Virus record (IMG/VR): IMGVR_UViG_3300050821_003742
Location: 1-64,000 of that record
Strand: one strand, 5' to 3'
Origin: a virus
Length of the DNA: 64,000 nt
Shown: positions 59,471-64,000 of the stretch, piece by piece
Numbering within the stretch: the stretch's first letter is position 1
Layout of the letters: each line of letters begins with the position of its first letter
Program-made: the position numbers and the translations under genes
Notes under the pieces: model-generated
What the model was told of the DNA's origin: nothing
The model's input: the letters and a program-made list of their open reading frames with translations, nothing else
Database searches by the model: none

Positions 59471-60544
59471 ATGGCAGATCTGGATCAACTTAACGTTGCG
59501 ACAGAGCGCTACATCCAGGAAACTCCCGCTCTAGTCGATAACGTCTTTCAGGCTGATCCCTTGCTAGCCTATCTGAAACTCAACGTCCGCGACGATTTTG
59601 ATGGCGGTACGCTGATTCAGGAAGGTTTCTTCTACGATGGACTCATCGGCGGCCCGTACTCCAAGGGTCAAGAGTTCAACATCACAGAAAAGCAAGTGGA
59701 ACAGGCAATTCAGCTCAACATGAAGTTCTTTGAAGTCAACGTCACAATGTCCTTGGAAGACATCAAGGTCCTTAACAAGGGTCCGCGTGCAGCTTTCAAG
59801 CTCATTGACAGCCGTATGACCAACGCGTACATGACGATGGGCGCTCAAATGTCCATCCTCCAGTACCTGAACGGTCAGAACGCTGGCTACACGTCCAACT
59901 TCAACGGTTTTGCAGAAGCTCTCAACGACAACGGCACGGCGAGTTTTGACGGCAACACCTACGCTACCTACGGTGGTATCACCCGTGGCGGCTCTGTGTC
60001 TCCGGCTCTTAACTCGATTCCGATCAACGTCGCCGGCGCTATTGAATACAATACGCTGGAAGAGACTTACGGAACCGCATCGTTTGGCAACATCGAAGCT
60101 AACCTGGGCGTAACCACAGTTCTTGGCTACTCCTATGTTAAAGAGAAGTTCCAAACACAGCAACGTTTCAACGATACTCAGGACCCTGCAATCGGATTTA
60201 ACGGACTGAAGTTCAACTCAGCCACGATTATCAAGTCGCGTTACGCTCCCGGTTCCGCAATCAGCGGCACTTCGGACAAGAACGCTGTGACTGCGCTTAC
60301 CGTTATGTCTCAGGGTTCCGTCACTGCGTATCCGACACTTACCGCCGAATCGTTCTGGTGGATCAATGCGCGGAAGCCGTTCTTGCGCTTCTATGTTAGC
60401 GACGATCCCCTGTTCGGGTTCGGGTTCACCGGTTTCAAGCCTGCCCAGGGCAACACGAAAGTCTCGGGTCAGGTTCTCGCCTCGTGCCAGATTACAGTTC
60501 CTGGCCCCAGGTACCACAAACAGCTTTACGGGATTACAGGATAA
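59471..60544 (+). CDS. Major capsid protein (HK97 fold)
   Basis: 357 residues. Pattern of the HK97-type family: an N-terminal arm (LNVATERYIQETPALVDNVF), beta-rich E-loop (GGTLIQEGFFYDGLIGGPYS), a spine-helix region (FKLIDSRMTNAYMTMGAQMS) and a C-terminal A-domain with WWINARKPFLRFYVSDDPLF. Placement between scaffold and decoration genes supports the call. The codons are C-ending and look optimised compared with neighbours. The ribosome site is weak (GAGTAG), surprising for so abundant a protein. Confidence 0.85.
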   Translation: MADLDQLNVATERYIQETPALVDNVFQADPLLAYLKLNVRDDFDGGTLIQEGFFYDGLIGGPYSKGQEFNITEKQVEQAIQLNMKFFEVNVTMSLEDIKVLNKGPRAAFKLIDSRMTNAYMTMGAQMSILQYLNGQNAGYTSNFNGFAEALNDNGTASFDGNTYATYGGITRGGSVSPALNSIPINVAGAIEYNTLEETYGTASFGNIEANLGVTTVLGYSYVKEKFQTQQRFNDTQDPAIGFNGLKFNSATIIKSRYAPGSAISGTSDKNAVTALTVMSQGSVTAYPTLTAESFWWINARKPFLRFYVSDDPLFGFGFTGFKPAQGNTKVSGQVLASCQITVPGPRYHKQLYGITG

Positions 60545-60559
60545 GGGGGTATATAGAAA

Positions 60560-61096
60560 ATGCCAGCAACAAACCAAGATTCAACAGTATATATCTCTAC
60601 CGGTAACCCGGAAACATTCTTCAATATCACCTCGCTATACAAGCCCGGTGAATTGGGGAAGCGTTTCACCGCCCTAAATGGCAAGCGTTATCAAATCGTT
60701 CAGGTGGACTCTGCGGCTTCTACCATCACAGCTACCGTGGCTAATGGCCTCGTGTACTGGACGGATCAGAAGAACTACAAAGTTACGCCTAACGAAACCG
60801 ACTCGCTTAACCTCGGCCTTATCAACGGTGTCGCGGGACGTTGCCCCGGTATCACCTCGGCAGGCAACTACTTCGCCATGCAAATCGCAGGTTCTGCCGT
60901 ACTGGTCTATGGTGGTACAACCACCGCAGGCGCAGTTGGCGGAGCAGTGATTGGCAAAGCGACCACTCTCAGCGATGCTAACGCTGTTACCTACAACACT
61001 GCTCCGACCAACAAAGTAGTTGGCTGGGTCACCGTTGCGGGTACCACAAACGCCATCACTTGCAACATGGTGCTGGATGACGAGGAGGTTGGCTAA
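60560..61096 (+). CDS. Head decoration / capsid-associated protein
   Basis: 178 residues. Beta-rich (YQIVQVDSAASTITATVANG) with a Gly/Ala-rich central stretch (GGTTTAGAVGGAVIGKATTL). Follows the capsid gene with AGGGGG upstream. The next ATG overlaps its stop. Typical of Hoc/cement-type proteins, not identified to family. Confidence 0.6.
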   Translation: MPATNQDSTVYISTGNPETFFNITSLYKPGELGKRFTALNGKRYQIVQVDSAASTITATVANGLVYWTDQKNYKVTPNETDSLNLGLINGVAGRCPGITSAGNYFAMQIAGSAVLVYGGTTTAGAVGGAVIGKATTLSDANAVTYNTAPTNKVVGWVTVAGTTNAITCNMVLDDEEVG

Positions 61097-61329
61097 TGGC
61101 AGCTGCCACTATTACCAGTCAGCGAACCAACGTTGATGGGGCACTTCGTGAGAAGTATTACGTTCTCACGGTTGCCGACACCAACACTCTCGTTACCGGT
61201 CTTCACATTATCAGGTCCGTTGGTTTCAACGACTCCCTGATTACTAAGGCTGCGGTATCTGGGGGTACGATTACGTTCTCGTGCTCCAGTACCTCCACCG
61301 GTGCATTGGTTCAAGTAACTGGTCTCTAA
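61096..61329 (+). CDS. Small head protein, 77 residues
   Basis: Beta-rich (KYYVLTVADTNTLVTGLHII) and compact. Coupled to the decoration protein by TAATG. A second head-associated or vertex protein is likely. Confidence 0.6.
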   Translation: MAAATITSQRTNVDGALREKYYVLTVADTNTLVTGLHIIRSVGFNDSLITKAAVSGGTITFSCSSTSTGALVQVTGL

Positions 61330-61349
61330 CTCTAGGGAGCGAGTGTGAT

Positions 61350-62594
61350 ATGCAGGAAACCTATCAGGAGTTGTGGCGTGCGCTGCAACTCCATAGTTCC
61401 ATTCTGCCGACCACGCTCGCTCAGCAGTTTATTCGTTCACGCTTCCGCGATATCCGCCGCAAGCGTCTATGGTCTTGGCGCATAGCGCAATCACAATTCA
61501 TTACTCCTGCCGTATACAGTACTGGTTTGGCCAGCACCACACTAAACTCCCAGTTCGTTATAGGTGCCGGAACTCAATGGACCAGCGCATTAGTGGGGCA
61601 GCAATTCCGATTTGGTGGAGTAGCTCCCATCTACACAATAGTAGAAGTAGACGCCCCCAACAGTCTTCAAATTGACCAGCCGTATGGTGGGGTTACTTCT
61701 CCCGATTTTACCGGTTATCAGATCTTTCCTGCTTATGTGACTCCTCCGTCTGACTTTCAGGACTTCATATCTCTCAAGGATACGTTTAATAACTATCGTC
61801 TCTACCTGCACATGACGCAGGAGCAATTGGACACTTACGATGCACAAAGAGCTTGGGCTGGTAATCCTTATGGGGTTGCCGATTATCGCTATAGCACTTC
61901 TCCTACTGCTGGCAGTGTGGGTACTTGCACGCTTGCTGTTGGTACTCAGGGTGATTCTTTACCCTTTCTCTTCGGTACTTACACTGGTCGTACTAAGTCT
62001 ATTTTCGTTGTTACGGTTACTACGGGTGGTCCTACGGGTACGGCGGTATATAGTTGGTTTAAAGACAGTGCTCAGCCCAATGCTGGGATACTTACAGATA
62101 ATTCAGCATTCCTACTTCAAGATGGTGTTAACATCCAATGGCCCTTGGGAACCAACTACACCCAAGGTGACGTGTTTGTAGTATCCTGTACACCAGGTTT
62201 CTCCACACAGGTTCCCATGTACGAACTGTGGCCTTACTCCATGGCGCAGCGCGTATATCCTTTCATCTATGACAAAAGATTCCCTGACATTGACGATCCC
62301 AACGGAATGTTACCTCCTTTTATTGATGGTGATATCCTTGTCAAAGGTGCTTTGGCAGATGTATGCCGTTGGAAGGGTACACAGACGGCGCCGAATCCGA
62401 TGTATGGACTCGACACTGCGGTATCATTCGATAGAGAATTTGAACATAAGGTAGCGGAAATGGAACGGGAAGATGACGAAACCTATCTCGTGGATGTACG
62501 CTACCAAATCAATGCCTGGCAGGGCTTAGGTATGGCTCCATGGCCGTTCGCCATGGGTGCCGACTGGGCTCAAAGTCACGGTGTAAGCGCTTAA
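61350..62594 (+). CDS. gp4-like neck / head-to-tail adaptor protein, paralogue 3 (extended)
   Basis: 414 residues from ATG 61350, preceded by TAGGGAGCGAG; the frame is open to 61281 inside the previous gene. The N-terminal helices (ELWRALQLHSSILPTTLAQQ, then FIRSRFRDIRRKRLWSWRI) match the adaptor build of the other two copies. A long beta insertion (about 60-330) makes this the largest paralogue. It is the best candidate for the portal-proximal ring since it follows the capsid genes. Confidence 0.6.
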   Translation: MQETYQELWRALQLHSSILPTTLAQQFIRSRFRDIRRKRLWSWRIAQSQFITPAVYSTGLASTTLNSQFVIGAGTQWTSALVGQQFRFGGVAPIYTIVEVDAPNSLQIDQPYGGVTSPDFTGYQIFPAYVTPPSDFQDFISLKDTFNNYRLYLHMTQEQLDTYDAQRAWAGNPYGVADYRYSTSPTAGSVGTCTLAVGTQGDSLPFLFGTYTGRTKSIFVVTVTTGGPTGTAVYSWFKDSAQPNAGILTDNSAFLLQDGVNIQWPLGTNYTQGDVFVVSCTPGFSTQVPMYELWPYSMAQRVYPFIYDKRFPDIDDPNGMLPPFIDGDILVKGALADVCRWKGTQTAPNPMYGLDTAVSFDREFEHKVAEMEREDDETYLVDVRYQINAWQGLGMAPWPFAMGADWAQSHGVSA

Positions 62595-62603
62595 AGGAGA
62601 GTT

Positions 62604-62840
62604 ATGGCAGAGCATAAACCAGATAAGTCGTTGGTAGAAACCCCAGTTGAGTATATTTGTGGGGACCCCGGTGTCCGCGACGGTGCGGGTACAACGGATA
62701 CCATCTATGGGCTTCAAGGACCAGAGGGAGTTAGCGCGAATGGCGGTATTAAGTTCAACCTAATTCGCACTGATCTTACTTCTAGTCCTTCTGATGAGCC
62801 TTCAGATGCCAAACAGTTCAAGGGTCAATCCAGCGACTAA
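62604..62840 (+). CDS. Hypothetical protein, 78 residues
   Basis: AAAGGAGAG upstream. Hydrophilic with a collagen-like short run (GLQGPEGVSANGGIKFNLIR) and a polar tail. Lies between the adaptor and the tail spike; perhaps a spike chaperone or anchor. Confidence 0.6.
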   Translation: MAEHKPDKSLVETPVEYICGDPGVRDGAGTTDTIYGLQGPEGVSANGGIKFNLIRTDLTSSPSDEPSDAKQFKGQSSD

Positions 62841-62851
62841 GAGAGGCTCTA

Positions 62852-64000
62852 ATGTTTCGCAGGTTCCTCATAGCTCTGGTAGTAATGGGGGCACTATCGG
62901 CCTGTTCTTTAGCCAATGAGAAGCGCCAGGGTAATTGTGTAACTGCGGCCGGAACGCAATCCCTTGGCTGCACAGTTACCGTGTTCCTTACGGGAACCAC
63001 GCAGATTGCCCAGATATATCAGGATAATGCCAATACACCCAAGAACAACCCATTTACCGCTGATGCCAATACCGGCGCATGGTTCTTCTATGCCGCCAAT
63101 GGACGACTGGACGTGCGTTTCAGCGGCGGTAATCCCTCCATTACTCCGGCGTATACCTTATCTGATCTGTTATTTGAAGATCTTTTATCGCTTACTTCCG
63201 GAAGCCCAATACTTCCATCCCTGGGATCTACCAGTGCCAACATAGCGCAATCGGGATTCATTCAGATGGCTCCAGGAGATTGTTTGTCGTGGCGCAACAA
63301 TGCCAATGCTGTAGACAACTGTCTGACCGAAAATTCAAATGACCTGTTGGCCTATTCTGGAGGAATAATTCCCACTACTGGAACAACGATATTAGCCTCC
63401 GGAAACTGTGTTCAGGCTGGTCCCAACAATACCCTTACCACTATTGTGGGCGCCTGCAGCCCTCCAGCCAGTGGGACGGTTACTGCCACCGGTTCTCCTT
63501 CTGTCCCATTTCCGGCAGTGTGGAGCGGAGGAACGTCTATATCTTCTCCGGGAACTAATAACATAGCCATACCGGTTGCCAACAACATCATTACCGTTGA
63601 CGGAAGCCAGATTACTACTCTTGCCCAGGCGCTTTCCCTGTGCCCATCAACCGGATGCACCGTGGACATGCGCGGTAATGCTTCGGCCCTAAGCTTAGGA
63701 ACCATAGATGTTGGCAATAATGGAAAAGCCCTTACATTGCTACTTGGACCATTTAGTTATACTGCCACGCAGATCGTTCTCCGCACAGGAACTAAGATAT
63801 TTGGTATGGGCGCCACAACGGGTACGACGCTGGGAACGAGCATAACTGCTACGAGTACTGTTAATCCCCTAATTATCTCCTGTACTTCCTGCTCAACCGA
63901 TCAGCCTTCTGCCCACGTTGAATTAAAGGACATTAACCTATTCGGGGCTTCTAACGGTTCCAATACCAGCGACGGTATTTTCTTCGACTCTTCGGTATCG
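62852..64000 (+). CDS. Tail spike with lipoprotein-type signal, 5' part (3' end outside window)
   Basis: Open from ATG 62852 to the window edge (383 codons). Begins MFRRFLIALVVMGALSAC, a lipobox with Cys18, highly unusual for a spike. Then come a beta domain (about 30-110), a Gly/Ser/Thr-rich linker and the beta-helix whose sequence from 63567 on matches the start of the window. Joined to 1-1505 it would give about 739 residues. Preceded by GAGAGG. Confidence 0.75.
   Translation, partial: MFRRFLIALVVMGALSACSLANEKRQGNCVTAAGTQSLGCTVTVFLTGTTQIAQIYQDNANTPKNNPFTADANTGAWFFYAANGRLDVRFSGGNPSITPAYTLSDLLFEDLLSLTSGSPILPSLGSTSANIAQSGFIQMAPGDCLSWRNNANAVDNCLTENSNDLLAYSGGIIPTTGTTILASGNCVQAGPNNTLTTIVGACSPPASGTVTATGSPSVPFPAVWSGGTSISSPGTNNIAIPVANNIITVDGSQITTLAQALSLCPSTGCTVDMRGNASALSLGTIDVGNNGKALTLLLGPFSYTATQIVLRTGTKIFGMGATTGTTLGTSITATSTVNPLIISCTSCSTDQPSAHVELKDINLFGASNGSNTSDGIFFDSSVS
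63567..64000 (+). repeat. Diverged direct repeat, copy 2 (partner 1-434)
   Basis: Same frame and no indels relative to 1-434; see the first copy. The homology extends through the very end of the window, so the true length of the repeat is unknown. Confidence 0.9.

Overview
The window reads as essentially one complete genome unit of a lytic-type, short-tailed (podovirus-like) double-stranded DNA phage, most likely infecting an acidobacterium. The phage assignment rests on recognisable terminase, portal, scaffold, HK97-type capsid, P22-type neck/hub and ejection proteins, and on the absence of any tape-measure or sheath gene. The host guess is an inference. Several virion-type proteins start with Sec signals ending in AFAQ or similar, and one carries three choice-of-anchor-D repeats, a secretome style typical of soil Terriglobia. 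No integrase, DNA polymerase, RNA polymerase, tRNA or CRISPR array was recognised.

The two ends of the window (1-434 and 63567-64000) are collinear, indel-free copies of the same tail-spike segment, about 90% identical and differing almost only at synonymous sites. Read as a circle of about 63.57 kb, the truncated genes at the two ends join into one 739-residue spike. Strain heterogeneity in an assembly and a true paralogous duplication both remain possible.

Layout. (1) 1-23167, plus strand: tail spikes and fibres, two gp4-like neck proteins, a hub protein, a GNAT-like protein and three ejection-type proteins. (2) 23179-25558, plus: small membrane proteins, a basic repeat protein, a calcineurin-like phosphoesterase and a DUF5675 protein, ending at facing terminators (25624-25676). 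(3) 25716-36837, minus: a long, tightly coupled operon. It holds glycosyltransferase, papain-like protease, lipoprotein, a GC-rich mosaic pair, a Tat-type cysteine-rich protein, SSB-like/RecT/RecB-like/RusA recombination genes, zinc-ribbon peptides and a C5 methyltransferase. (4) 36838-37067: divergent control region with operators and overlapping -35 boxes. (5) 37068-38274, plus: RecA-fold ATPase and HNH. (6) 38275-40911, minus: ten small genes. (7) 41052-49037, plus: HTH regulator, GIY-YIG, terminase small-like gene, secreted serine protease, and a terminase large subunit split into ATPase and nuclease genes by a glycosyltransferase-methyltransferase fusion and a LAGLIDADG endonuclease. (8) 49140-64000, plus: portal, two large secreted-type fibres, basic peptides, scaffold, capsid, decoration proteins, a third gp4-like protein and the tail spike.

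How it works together: SSB/RecT/exonuclease/RusA and the RecA-fold ATPase would run recombination-dependent replication with host polymerase, and the split terminase packages into an HK97-type head. A large set of glycan-binding or glycan-cleaving proteins faces the host envelope. Genes are packed by ATGA/GTGA/TAATG overlaps, which reveal many peptides of 35-57 residues. The points most worth following up are the split terminase, the Cys-rich Tat protein, the Sec or lipoprotein signals on fibre genes, and the apparently leaderless promoters.
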